Made by a program: the position numbers and the translations under genes
Notes under the pieces: model-generated
Database searches by the model: none
What the model saw: only the letters and a program-made list of their open reading frames with translations
Told to the model about the DNA's origin: nothing
Part shown: positions 33,512 through 43,206 of the stretch, in pieces
Layout: every line of letters begins with the position of its first letter
Position numbering within the stretch: position 1 is the first letter of the stretch
NCBI GenBank assembly: GCA_028713325.1
Contig: JAQTON010000001.1
Location: 385,454 to 449,453, forward strand
Origin: Candidatus Altimarinota bacterium
GTDB lineage: Bacteria; Patescibacteriota; Gracilibacteria; BD1-5; UBA2023
Length of the DNA stretch: 64,000 bases
Reading direction: 5' to 3'

Positions 33512-33539
33512 TTGACAATCCCTCTATTTTTGGTAAGTT
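33512..33539 (+). promoter_or_regulatory. Possible promoter of the ABC exporter gene
   Basis: TTGACA (33512-33517), then TAAGTT (33534-33539) with 16 bases between. The -10 box is imperfect. Confidence 0.4.
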
Positions 33540-33568
33540 TCATACAATATTTTTCTCTTCTTCTGTTT

Positions 33569-35296
33569 ATGAGCTCTCGTTTCAAACTCTTTTTCTCTCC
33601 CTACAAATACGCAAAAAAAGACCTCTTCTTTATGGTACTCAGAATCGCGGTATTTTCGTTTTTCGGAGGAGTGCTCATCAGTTTCCTTTTATCACGTTTT
33701 TCCGCATTGTTGTTGGAACGCGATGTACTGGCTTTCGAACGGCTCATATTCGGATTTATCGCTTCACTTGCGGTATTTTATCTCTTTGCTTTTCTCATAC
33801 GACATACGGGAAGTCCTAATATCCGTGCGAAAACATGGGAATTTATTCATCGACGATACATCACCATGGTATGCGAACTCGATAATAATTATGCGGAATC
33901 TCTCGGATCCTCCCGTATATTTTCGATAATCGACAAAGGGTGACAGGCTTGGAATACGGCTCTTACGAGCATATTTCAGGAATCCGCGAGAGTGCTCGTC
34001 ATCGGACTTCCGACCTGTTTTCTCCTTGCGAGACAATCTATGTCTATCATTCTTGTTTCATGAATCATTCTCATAATCGGAGCCATTGTTATCTATTTTC
34101 TCAACAAGCGTCTTCGTATATATAAATTGGAACGCGTTAAGGCGGTTATGGAATATGATCGAAAATTTATCCGCTCAATCCAGTCTCGGTTGGAAATCAC
34201 ACAAAATCTGAGCTTGGAACAAAACCTTCTCTCTCTCGACAAGAGCAATGAGGTCTATCGAAAAGCTTCTCAGAAACAGATGGGAATTCAGGTACTCATA
34301 TTTCAATGAGCTCGGGTTTTTTCTTTTCTCATCCTTATTTTTCTCTATTGGACACTCGGACATTCCTATCTTGCTGGCGGGATTTCATTGCCTCACCTCA
34401 TACTCCTCGCCTCTCTTGTGGGAACATTGTCCGGGCTTTTCAGCGATATAACGGAGCTCTATATGAATCTCTCAGACCAGATTGTCAGTATCGAACAGCT
34501 CTGGAATAAAATCGAAGATGCTCCGAAAACCAAGAATCTTTTTGCCGGAGATGTTTTTGAATATAAAAAATGAGCAATTTGCTTTCAGAATGTTGATTTC
34601 TTCTATGCTTCCAATACTCCGATTCTCGGAAAATTTTCGTATACGTTTGAAGCGGGGAAGAAGTATGCTTTGGTTGGACCATCAGGAGGGGGGAAGACGA
34701 CGATTATGAAGCTCGCATCCGGGTTTCTCTCTGCGAAAGGTGGGAAAGTTTCGGTCGATGGATTTGATCTCACGACCGTGAATCTCTCGACGTTTTACTC
34801 GAACATCGGGTACTTGACCCAAGATCCGCAGATTTTCGACGGGACGATCCGTGAGAACCTCATGCAGGGAAAAACTGCCAATGCTCAGGAATCGGACATC
34901 GTGGATGCACTCAAACAGGCTCATACAGACTTCGTATTCGATCTGCCGGAGTGACTCGAAACGGAGATTGGGGAACGGGGAGTGAAACTCTCCGGTGGAC
35001 AGAAACAGCGTCTCGCTATCGCGAAGATATTCCTCAAAAATCCCCACATTATCCTCCTCGACGAACCGACAAGTGCTCTCGATAGTTTTTCGGAAGAGAA
35101 AATCAGTCAGGCATTCCATAACCTCTTTGCATGACGCACGGTTCTCATTATCGCCCATCGTCTCCAGACAGTGAAAGAAGCGGATGTGATTCTCGTTCTC
35201 GAAGGCGGTCGTATCGCTGAAGAGTGAAATCATGCCGAACTCGTGGAGAAAGGTGGAATCTATGCGAAGATGTTGGAATTGCAGAGCGGGTTTTAA
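33569..35296 (+). CDS. ABC transporter, fused permease and ATPase (MsbA/exporter type)
   Basis: 575 residues with six UGA glycines, so read in the standard code it breaks into pieces. The N-terminal half has about six membrane segments. The ATPase half has [16 protein letters not shown] (Walker A), [16 protein letters not shown] (Q loop), [14 protein letters not shown] (signature), [12 protein letters not shown] (Walker B) and IIAHRLQTV (H loop). Such half-transporters work as homodimers and export lipids, peptides or drugs. It has its own start and no linked peptide gene, so the cargo is unknown. Confidence 0.9.
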
Positions 35297-35304
35297 AAAA
35301 CATT

Positions 35305-35472
35305 TAAAAAAAACCCAGGAGCAAAAAGCTCCTGGAAAAAGTGCAGTCATACGAGAGAATCGACACTGAACCGGAATTATGAAGAAGATTCACGCTGCCG
35401 GTCGGGCAAGTACCCCATAAAAAACCTCGAGCCCCACACGGGACTGTCAACGGCGGAAAGCTATGACTGCTT
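35305..35472 (-). ncRNA. Structured non-coding RNA of unknown class
   Basis: On the minus strand a promoter (TTTACA, 16 bases, TATAAA) places the transcription start at about 35470, exactly where a 9-bp closing stem begins (35462-35470 with 35343-35351). An inner helix GTTGACA/TGTCGAT contains G-U pairs that only exist on the minus strand, which favours this orientation. A CCGG/CCGG hairpin lies in the middle, and the transcript ends at CCAGGAGC-TTTTT-GCTCCTGG plus a T run (35305-35335). It carries no reading frame of note. I see no SRP, tmRNA, RNase P or 5S signature. 6S-like or reverse-transcriptase-associated roles are possible. Confidence 0.6.
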
Positions 35473-35476
35473 AGTA

Positions 35477-35504
35477 TTTATATATAAAAAACTTGATTTG
35501 TAAA
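35477..35504 (-). promoter_or_regulatory. Promoter of the minus-strand non-coding RNA
   Basis: On the minus strand TTTACA (35499-35504) and TATAAA (35477-35482) are 16 bases apart; the start would fall at about 35470, the first base of the closing stem. Confidence 0.6.
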
Positions 35505-35557
35505 TACTTTCTGTATACTTTCTGGAGAAATAGCTATTTTCTTTCATCGTATACACC

Positions 35558-37006
35558 TTGGAAAATCTCGAGAAAGCTTGTCCGGAAGACAAAAACGAAA
35601 AAAGACTATACCGAATCGGTGCAGAGCTTTTGTTGTCTTTGCAATTAATGGATTCGACTTTCTCGTGGACAAACCCGAAAATATACTTCGATTCCGACGA
35701 GATAGAAGGGCTTGCCAACGATTTGGAAGAAGCGGATAATATCCTTCGGAATTCTCCTGGGGGTGCGTATCGGGTGTTTGAAATTCCGAAAACAAACGGA
35801 ACTTTTCGGACTATCGAATCTCCGACCGGTACTGCTGTTATGAGGAAAGTACGAACTCCTGAGGGAGAAGAAAAAATAGAAAGTATCCTTGAAAAAGTCC
35901 AATCTTGAATCGGTCGAGCACTTCAGAGCGTTCCTTTCGGGGACTCCGCCATCTGTGCTTTTCGGAAAAAACACAGTGCGTATTCGGGACTTCGGTTTAT
36001 GACGGATCAGTTTCTCTGGCAGGAGGGAGTTTCATTTCGGGAGAAGAGCAATGCCGATTGGTCTCGGTGAGTTTTGAAAGTGAGATCTGCGAATATAGAA
36101 CGTTATCCAAAGAAATCGAGAATCATAGCGGGAGTATATCAGATCGATATCCGAAACTTCTTTCCTTCGGTTCTCTCGGAGTGGGGAGAGGAAACTTTGT
36201 TGAAGAAACTCGATTCTTTTCTCCAAAACCAGCAGAAAACGATTGATTCGAATGATTTGAAAAATGTTATTGCACTCATCATACGGCTTACAAGTTACGA
36301 AGGACGGCTTCCTCAGTGAGCTCCATCGAGTCCCATCCTCGCCAATATGGTCGCCAATGATCGGTTCGACCATAAAATACCCTCTCAACTCGGCTGGAAA
36401 GAACAGCGGGTGTATGGACGGTATGCGGACGATATCGTGCTCCTTTCCAATGTCCCCATCTCTCAGGAGATACGAGAAAGAGTCGATTCCATCGTGCAGG
36501 ATGCAGGATTCCAAGTTCACGAAGACAAACGAGAATACAGAGAAGGAGAATCAACCTACCCCATCTGGGGGACATCTCTCCTTGCGGAACGACGGGATGT
36601 GCTTGATCGTGGAGGATATAAGTCTCATACCTTCCGTATTCGTCCGCTCGTAGCAGACAGGATGGCTCAGGGGATTTTCTCTCTCATGGACCGGATAAAA
36701 TCCGAAGATATTGCGGATACGAAAGCGTTCCATGAAAATGCCGAAGTGAAGCGGATGCTCGGGCTTTTTTCCCACGCATTCAATGTCTCCCGATTCGGAG
36801 GGGAGTGGCAGGAATCGAAAAATATACACGAGTATCGGAGATATGCCCTTCCACGCCCCATGCTCTTTGCATGGGAGATGTGCAGGAAGAACTTCTGACA
36901 TTTCCTTTCCGAAACAGAAAAAGAAATTTCATTCACGGTCGCTCGTGGAGATCCTGTTTTCGATATTCGTCGTACGAATGCGATGACAACAAGAAGGAAA
37001 AGTTAG
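35558..37006 (+). CDS. Reverse transcriptase, retron-like
   Basis: 482 residues with four UGA glycines, ending TAG. The fingers region has FEIPKTNGTFRTIESP, the palm VYQIDIRNFFPSV (first catalytic Asp), LPQGAPSSPILANMV with UGA for the G after Q, and RVYGRYADDIVLLS (the YxDD box); PIWGTSLL sits where retron enzymes have the VTG motif. LPQGAPSSP plus RYADD is close to retron reverse transcriptases and unlike the SQ-type motif of diversity-generating enzymes. No maturase or HNH domain is present. Only TTG at 35558 opens the frame; ATG at 35648 is the next choice. A structured RNA lies 86 bases upstream on the other strand. Confidence 0.85.
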
Positions 37007-37031
37007 GATTTGCAGTTTCTCTGCGGATTTT

Positions 37032-37066
37032 AAAAAATACCTCCAAAATCTTGGAGGTATTTTTTA
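37032..37066 (+). terminator. Bidirectional terminator after the reverse transcriptase
   Basis: AAAAAATACCTCCAA and TTGGAGGTATTTTTT flank a 4-base loop. It also serves the convergent gene ending at 37078. Confidence 0.9.
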
Positions 37067-37077
37067 TGAAAATGTTT

Positions 37078-37305
37078 TTATCGTCCTCTGTTGGCGGCTC
37101 GTCCGGGACGTTGACGGTTGTTCATAGCACCTGCCTGTGATCCTCGGAACTGGTTTCCCATAGGAAATACTGGTCCAGATCGGGAAATAGGAGGTTTCGG
37201 AGGAAGGGGTTTTGGTTTCTCTTCCGCTGTATCGACTGCTTCAGAAAGTACTTCTACTTCTTTTGGAGTGAGGAGTTCTTCTTCTTTTTTAATAGGTTTT
37301 GGCAT
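37078..37305 (-). CDS. Small basic Pro/Arg-rich protein, unknown
   Basis: 75 residues without UGA. The N-terminal half is acidic (EEELLTPKEVEVLSEAVDTA), followed by KPKPLPPKPP and a basic tail (NNRQRPGRAANRGR). It is probably disordered, and the tail could bind nucleic acid. The gene ends just before the shared terminator. Its coding status rests on start-stop-terminator context alone. Confidence 0.5.
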   Translation of the reverse strand: MPKPIKKEEELLTPKEVEVLSEAVDTAEEKPKPLPPKPPISRSGPVFPMGNQFRGSQAGAMNNRQRPGRAANRGR

Positions 37306-37369
37306 AGAGAGTAATTATGAAATATAAACATGGATATGGTATATCAAACGGACTTTTATGCAAGATTAT

Positions 37370-37636
37370 TTATACTTTTGCTTCTTCCTCAAGAGCATAC
37401 TCATGGAGATCGTTCCAGAGTTTTTCTATGAACTCGGGAGAAAGTCCTCTCTCGACAGCCCATGCCGTTCGAGTTCGGACGACTTCGGCCCAACGACCCG
37501 GTTGAAGAGGTGGGAGATTATGCTCTTTCTTATAAATACCGACCTGTTTTACGAACTGGAAACGTTCTCCGAGAAGTTCAATCAGAGCTTCATCGATCTC
37601 GTCTATTCGTTCTCTGTAGGATAATAACTGGGACAT
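37370..37636 (-). CDS. Chorismate mutase (AroQ type)
   Basis: 88 residues. SYRERIDEIDEALIELLGER, RFQFVKQVGIYKKEHNLPPL and ERGLSPEFIEKLWNDLHEYA match the three-helix AroQ fold; the first Arg, the Lys near residue 37, Asp/Arg of helix 2 and the Glu near the end line up with active-site positions. A Met at MSQLLSYRERI is used because earlier codons do not fit. The enzyme turns chorismate into prephenate. No other aromatic-pathway gene lies near it. Confidence 0.8.
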   Translation of the reverse strand: MSQLLSYRERIDEIDEALIELLGERFQFVKQVGIYKKEHNLPPLQPGRWAEVVRTRTAWAVERGLSPEFIEKLWNDLHEYALEEEAKV

Positions 37637-37658
37637 AGAAGGATATGAAAATAATTGA

Positions 37659-37871
37659 CTATTTCTTTTTCTTGATGAAACATGTCTTGAGTACGAGTCC
37701 ACCGGGAGCATCCACAAACTCTGCATCGTCTGTCAATCGAATCTTGTATACGGTTCCTTGTTTGAGGATAGTTTTGGAACCCTTTACTGGGAGGTCCTTA
37801 ATGAGGAATACTTGGTCTCCATCGGCAAGAAGAACTCCGTGTGCATCTTTGGTTTCTACTGTTGAATCCAT
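37659..37871 (-). CDS. PhnA/YjdM-like C-terminal domain protein
   Basis: 70 residues. VLLADGDQVFLIKDLPVKGS, then TVYKIRLTDDAEFVDA and LVLKTCFIKKK match the C-terminal domain of PhnA/YjdM proteins. The N-terminal zinc ribbon found in full members (about 110 residues) is missing, so this is a single-domain version. Despite the name, a phosphonate role has not been shown for the family. It is 22 bases from the chorismate mutase gene and probably cotranscribed. Confidence 0.8.
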   Translation of the reverse strand: MDSTVETKDAHGVLLADGDQVFLIKDLPVKGSKTILKQGTVYKIRLTDDAEFVDAPGGLVLKTCFIKKKK

Positions 37872-37949
37872 GATATTTTGAGATAAATGGTTAAAATACG
37901 GGAATAAATATATGGAAAACTCCTTGAAAGACAAATAAAAAATATTTGT

Positions 37950-38786
37950 CTATCTCTGCCACTCGTAATCTTTCGCCCAAGTGTGGATGACGGGAGAGCC
38001 TTTTTGTGTATCCGTTCACTTGATAACAACTCATTCTCTCTCCTGTTTTTCGAGTATCGCCAACGGTGTACAAACAATGGTATCTTTTAGGGAATCGCAC
38101 TGCAATAATGCTCGGAAAAGAAAGTGTCCGTCTTCGAAATCCACATACGCATGACTCGCGGAAGTGAATCCGAAGCCGTCGGCAAACCATGCACCGTTGG
38201 TCGCTTTTTTCGGAGAAAATTCCCCGATAATATCCGTGATATTTTCATCGATAAATCGTATAATATCTTCATAGGAAGGATTTTTCAAAATACTTTTCTC
38301 AGAGTCCGCACTCCCGAATATCACCGGAACCTTGAGAGCATCGTCGTTCTCCGGCAATCCGGAGGGATTATCCCTCTTCAATACGAGTATTCCTTTGCTC
38401 CCCTGTGCCGTATCGCTCTCGAATTCCAACACCGCCTCGAACGGCACGAATTCTTCCGTCATCCAGTCGCTCTGGGCAGTTGCGATGGTTCCCGTCAGAA
38501 CCCGTCACTTTTCATCGACGAACTCTACCGGAAAACTTGCCTCGAAAAACCAGTACCCCCGTGCCTCGCCACGAATCGTGAGAGGACTCGTAACAACCTC
38601 GCCCGGTCGCGGAGATGAGAGTCGGATAAGGTCGCTTTTCTCCCGTGCATTCCCGATATCCTCGGTCAAAACCCGGTCGACGGGCTTTTCCGGTTTCTGT
38701 TCAGGGAAGAGGGAAAATACCAAAAACGCGATACACGCGAGAACGGTTATCGCAATGAGCGTGAGGATGACCTGGTTGGTTTTCAT
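37950..38786 (-). CDS. Membrane-anchored Gmad2-domain protein
   Basis: 278 residues with UGA glycines at 38505-38507, 38031-38033 and 38016-38018. One N-terminal membrane segment (VILTLIAITVLACIAFLVF) is followed by a Gmad2 domain (about 50-150) with LIRLSSPRPGEVVTSPLTI, GEARGYWFFEASFPVEFVD and GILVLKRDNPSGLPE. The last 110 residues (FIDENITDIIGEFSPKK, FADGFGFTSASHAYVDFEDG) are separate. Gmad2 is an immunoglobulin-like extracytoplasmic domain known from spore-germination proteins and candidate phyla. The protein faces outward; its task is unknown. Confidence 0.75.
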
Positions 38787-38884
38787 ATACAAGCGTTAAA
38801 GATGAAATCTACGATTCGTACGAGAAGGTGAGTCGGTCGGCAATCACGGAGGCTTCGGGGTCGAAGAGAGTGGAGAGGTGTATA

Positions 38885-39940
38885 TTAATCGGAATCAGCG
38901 ATTTTATTATTTTTATAGTCTTCAAATTTTGATAACATAAAGAGAGAGATTTCAATTCATATATTTCTAGCAAGTCTAAAATACTTCTTTTCTGAAAGTA
39001 AAGAATGAGCACCATTATTATTAGTAATCTCAGTATATCATTTAAGTAATGTTTTCTCATCTGAAGATAACCCGAACTCTCTTCAGATATAATTAACAGC
39101 ATGTCCTATTTCAGTAGTAGGGCCTGTATTATGTGGTATTTCAGTCAATCCATTAAGATTGATAATCTTTTTTGCCAAATCTATATAGAAATCCTTAAAA
39201 AATTCTCTTAAAATTCATATTATTCATCAAGGTATTACCGTTTCATCGAATTCCTCATTTGCAATAAATTTATCAAGTTTATTAAGAGTGATATTATATT
39301 TATCTTCAAATCAAAATCGTTTTAAATATTCTATTACTTGTTTTTTGTCTGAATTTATTTCTATGTTAAAAGAATTCAGTCTTCTTTTTAAATCGTTATA
39401 TCTTATATTAATAATATCTTCTATTATGAGTGTTAATTGATTAACTAATTCAAAATCTCACTTAAAAGTATCTTTAATTTTTTTAAGTACATTCAAAATG
39501 ACTCATAAATCATTACTGTCAAAATAACTAGTTTTAGTTTCAATTATTTCTTTAAGTGGATTTATTATAGTTAATGGATTAGTTGCCTTATTCAAGTTGC
39601 CGATTGCCTCGTCAATAAAACCTATTTTACAAAGTCAAAAAAAACAAACTGATGTATATCATATATGATAGTTATCATATATTTCATCTTGAGAGGTTTC
39701 CCCTCTTACTAATATTCAAAGAACATCGAGCATTGCTTCTTTTTTAGCTATTTCTTGAGTATTAGTATATATTGTAAGTATATCATCAGCATGCTCATAC
39801 TGTATATCTCAATTATTGATGATCCATGTTTTTTTTCCTTTTTTTAATTCGATAATCTCTTTATCTAGAATAATTTTTAATGTCTGGAAGAGTGTTTTAT
39901 AATAGGCTGTTCTTTCATGTTCGTATGTAGTTCTGCGCAT
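38885..39940 (-). CDS. AT-rich orphan protein, unknown; C-terminal HEPN/Abi-like segment
   Basis: 351 residues with 13 UGA and 9 GGN glycines by hand count, and low GC. It is a single complete gene only when UGA is glycine. The protein is mostly helical. The C-terminal quarter reads EIGHAVNYIGREFG, LKGYTEITNNNGAHSLLSEK and YFRLARNIGIEISLFMLSK; a similar Arg/His-containing tail is found in some abortive-infection-like proteins, but I do not assign a family. It stands alone between the Gmad2 gene and lepA, with codon use foreign to both neighbours. A transferred, possibly defence-related gene is a guess. Confidence 0.65.
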
Positions 39941-40075
39941 AATTGTTTTATAATTTAAGTAATTTTTTTTTATCCTATATAAACCTTAATCTCTCCCTTG
40001 ATTTTTCCCTCCTTTTCCATATGATGCACGGGTTTTAGAAACTATATTCAAATACCTGATAAATACAACATTTTT

Positions 40076-41950
40076 ATGACCCAAATCCGCAACTTCTGTA
40101 TCATCGCCCACATCGACCATGGGAAATCGACGCTCGCCGACCGTATGCTCGAAATCACGGGGACGATGGAGAAGCGTAATATGCACGCACAAACGCTCGA
40201 TACCATGGATATCGAACAGGAGCGGGGAATCACCATCAAGCTCACGCCTGTTCGTATGGCGTGGAAGGGAGTGGAGCTGAACCTGATCGATACCCCTGGA
40301 CACGTGGACTTCCAGTATGAGGTTTCGCGGTCTCTGGCTTCGGTAGAAGGGGCGATTCTGGTCGTGGATGCGACTCAGGGAATCGAGGCTCAGACTCTGT
40401 CGAATGTGTATCTCGCTCTCGAGAACGATCTGACGATTATTCCGGTTCTCAATAAAATCGACCTCCCTTCGGCGGATGTGGAGCGGGTGAGTAATGAGGT
40501 CATCTCGCTTCTCGGGTGCAAACGCGAGGATATCATCCCGGTGTCTGCGAAAACAGGGGAGAATGTGGAAGCGGTGCTCGACGCGGTTCTGAAGTTCGTT
40601 CCCGAACCGCAGAAACTCGATCGAGAGGCGAACCTTGTGAAGCACGACGACCCGACGGCGACGACCGACGTTACCAAAGCTCTTATTTTCGATAGCCAGT
40701 ACGATACCTACAAAGGAGTCGTAGTTTACACGAAGCTCTTTTCCGGGCAGATCAAGAAAGGGGACAAACTCGAATTCTTGAATACCGGAGCGAAGATTGA
40801 GGCTCTCGAAGTCGGGTGTTTTTCTCCGAAATACAATCCCGTGGGAGTCATCAACGAGGGGGAGATCGGGTATGTGGTAACCGGGCTCAAATCTCTGACC
40901 GACGCACGTGTGGGGGACACGGTATTTGCCGGAAATCAGGAACTCAAAAACCCGATTAAGGGGTTCAAACGAATCACTCCGTACATCTTCGCGGGAATCT
41001 ACCCGGTCGACACGGACGAATATCCGAAATTGAAGGAATCGATCGAGAAACTCACTCTCAATGACTCTTCTCTCGTGACCGAGAACGAGGTGAGTCCCGC
41101 ACTCGGACACGGTTTCCGATGCGGATTTCTCGGACTTCTCCATCTCGACATCGTGAAGGAACGCCTCTGGCGAGATTTCCAGATGGACGTGATTATGACG
41201 AGTCCGCAGGTGACCTACCGACTCCTCCTTCCCGGGGACAAAGTACAGGAATACGGACGAATGCACCCGGAGCTCATCGATTACCAGGGACAGACGTGTA
41301 CCTATATCTCCGTCAGTAATCCGGAGGATCTCCCGAAAGCCGGAACCTACAAGTTTATGGAGGAACCGATTGCGAAAGTGGAGATGATCACTCCGTCGGA
41401 GTTCATCGGAAACTGTATGCAACTCGCTCAGGAGCGACGCGGAACATTCGTCGGGCAGACGTTTCTCGATACCAATCGGGTCATTCTCAGTTATGAGATT
41501 CCGATGGCGGAGCTTATCGGGGATTTCTACGACGATCTCAAGTCGCTCTCGTCCGGGTATGCGAGCCTCTCCTATGAATTTCTCCGTTATCAGGAGGATG
41601 ATCTCCAACGGCTCGATATACTGGTTGCTGGGGAGCGAGTGGATGCATTTTCCATGATCGTCCATTCGGCTCGTGCCCGCTACCTCGGAGGGCGAATATG
41701 CACCAAGCTCAAGGAACACATCCCGAAGGCCCAGTTTGCCATATCCATCCAGGCGGCTCTCGGAGCGAATATCATCGCCCGCGAGGATATCTCCGCGATG
41801 CGCAAAGATGTGACCGCCAAGCTCTACGGAGGGGACATAACCCGGAAACGGAAGTTATTGGAGAAGCAAAAAGAGGGAAAGAAAAAGATGAAGCAGTTCG
41901 GAAAAGTGTCGATCCCGAGCGAGACGTTTGTGAATATACTGAAGAAATAA
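40076..41950 (+). CDS. lepA: Elongation factor 4 (ribosome back-translocase)
   Basis: 624 residues, slightly above the usual 600, and no UGA codon. RNFCIIAHIDHGKSTLADRM is the P-loop; the switch region QERGITIKL, then DTPGHVDFQYEVSRSLASVEG and NKIDLPSADVE complete the GTPase. The C-terminal LepA domain (SGYASLSYEFLRYQ, KDVTAKLYGGDITRKRKLLEKQKEGKKKMK) ends with the conserved basic tail. It acts on stalled ribosomes. The lack of UGA in a presumably highly expressed gene contrasts with its orphan neighbour. Confidence 0.97.
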   Translation: MTQIRNFCIIAHIDHGKSTLADRMLEITGTMEKRNMHAQTLDTMDIEQERGITIKLTPVRMAWKGVELNLIDTPGHVDFQYEVSRSLASVEGAILVVDATQGIEAQTLSNVYLALENDLTIIPVLNKIDLPSADVERVSNEVISLLGCKREDIIPVSAKTGENVEAVLDAVLKFVPEPQKLDREANLVKHDDPTATTDVTKALIFDSQYDTYKGVVVYTKLFSGQIKKGDKLEFLNTGAKIEALEVGCFSPKYNPVGVINEGEIGYVVTGLKSLTDARVGDTVFAGNQELKNPIKGFKRITPYIFAGIYPVDTDEYPKLKESIEKLTLNDSSLVTENEVSPALGHGFRCGFLGLLHLDIVKERLWRDFQMDVIMTSPQVTYRLLLPGDKVQEYGRMHPELIDYQGQTCTYISVSNPEDLPKAGTYKFMEEPIAKVEMITPSEFIGNCMQLAQERRGTFVGQTFLDTNRVILSYEIPMAELIGDFYDDLKSLSSGYASLSYEFLRYQEDDLQRLDILVAGERVDAFSMIVHSARARYLGGRICTKLKEHIPKAQFAISIQAALGANIIAREDISAMRKDVTAKLYGGDITRKRKLLEKQKEGKKKMKQFGKVSIPSETFVNILKK

Positions 41951-41985
41951 AAAAATAGTCCCGAGGACTTGGGACTATTTTTTTT
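41951..41985. terminator. Bidirectional terminator between lepA and a convergent gene
   Basis: AAATAGTCCC and GGGACTATTT flank a short loop with A and T runs on either side. The gene on the minus strand ends at 41984. Confidence 0.85.
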
Positions 41986-42508
41986 AATACCAACAAATTC
42001 GAATCGGTTGATCTTCCACGAGAAGACGCTCAAACGGTTTTTTTCCTCCGTCTCTGGAATAATCGCAGGAGTTATAAAAAATGACGCGAAGCCTTCTTCA
42101 AGCATGTTCTCATAGATATTCATAAAAAGCAAGATCATCATGATTCGTCCATCGAATCACTTTCTCGCTTTTATAGAGGTTTTTAATCATTCCATTCATG
42201 TGGAATGGTATAAAAGATTGAAGAGAGGATATCTTCATACACCATTCATCTCGAGCACCGGAGTGTTTTTGATAAAAACGACTATCTTCATTACGATCTT
42301 TCATCTGGGGGAATTTTCAATCGTATATCATAAACAGAAGAGCTTCCTCGAGGGAATCCGACGGAGCATCCAATACATCCTTGGTATTATTTTTCACTCT
42401 TCAAAAGAGCCGTGAAAATAGAGCTTCTTTTTCAGAATTTCCCCGTTGATGTTCCGGAAACTGAATACAAGTGTTCATAAAGCGGTGAGAGATAGATGTA
42501 GAATACAT
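41984..42508 (-). CDS. Unknown protein
   Basis: 174 residues with four UGA glycines, ending TAA at the lepA terminator. Features are the Cys/His-rich end (VIFYNSCDYSRDGGKKPFER, RICWY) and helical parts. No motif is recognised. It starts 6 bases after the stop of the gene at 42514-43083, so they form an operon. Standard-code reading breaks it into pieces. Confidence 0.6.
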
Positions 42509-42513
42509 TCCTT

Positions 42514-43083
42514 TTAACAACAATCAGGACAATGTGCATCAATCAATGCAACTATACCTTCTCTGATGGTACTCATAGAGGAACAAGGAAAGACGAATTT
42601 CTCGAAAGCTTCTTTCAAAGTGTCTTCGAGAAGATTCGGAACTCTATACTGTTGAATATAGGATTCGGGAGTATCTCCGTGATTGAAGTAAATTTTTTGC
42701 ACTTCATCGTTTGAAAAAACGTCGTTTTCGAGTCCGTATGCGAGATAATCGGTATCCCAGATATGATTCGCGTATCCCTTGGTTGCCGAAATATAAGATC
42801 CCTGTACTCTTTCCAGGAATTTCAAACGAAGCAATTCGTATACCTCCTCTTTGGTGACGATTCTCCATTCTGGGGACATAGCATAAAAAATAGGATAGAA
42901 CGAGGTCTTGGATCCGTCCGTATGCGAGATATCATATCTTGGAGCCCCTATTCAAAATAGGCTGTTTTTAATGAGCACTATAACCTGCTTTTTGAATTCT
43001 TCCCGAGTCGGCCCCCATCCTTTCGGAAAACTGGGAACACTTTTCGTTCAGATTTCGGTATCTTGCATAAGTACTTCGGTCAT
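42514..43083 (-). CDS. Unknown protein
   Basis: 189 residues with UGA glycines near residues 12 and 45. The start used is ATG at 43081-43083. Conserved-looking parts are FPKGWGPTREEFKKQVIVLI and GYANHIWDTDYLAYGLENDV; the end DAHCPDCC holds two cysteine pairs. I cannot name a family. It leads the two-gene operon with 41984-42508. Confidence 0.6.
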
Positions 43084-43173
43084 TTTCCGTAAAAGTAACG
43101 ATATAATATACCGTTTATATCGAAAAAATTTGTTTTGTCAAAACTATCTCGGGCATTACCATTTAGGACATAT

Positions 43174-43206
43174 AAAAAGCCCCAGTTTCGTGGGGCCTCC
43201 TTTTTT
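43174..43206 (-). terminator. Terminator of the gene at 43207-43584
   Basis: On the minus strand GGCCCCAC-gaaac-TGGGGC is followed by a T run; the stop codon lies directly upstream. Confidence 0.8.

Noticed and set aside
35341-35472. Reading the structured RNA as a plus-strand retron msr-msd
   Set aside because: The closing stem fits, but promoter, terminator T run and G-U wobble pairs are all on the minus strand. Kept only as an alternative in the findings.
39986-41719. 577-codon open frame on the minus strand
   Set aside because: It is the exact antisense of lepA, which has all family motifs. The long antisense frame reflects lepA codon use.
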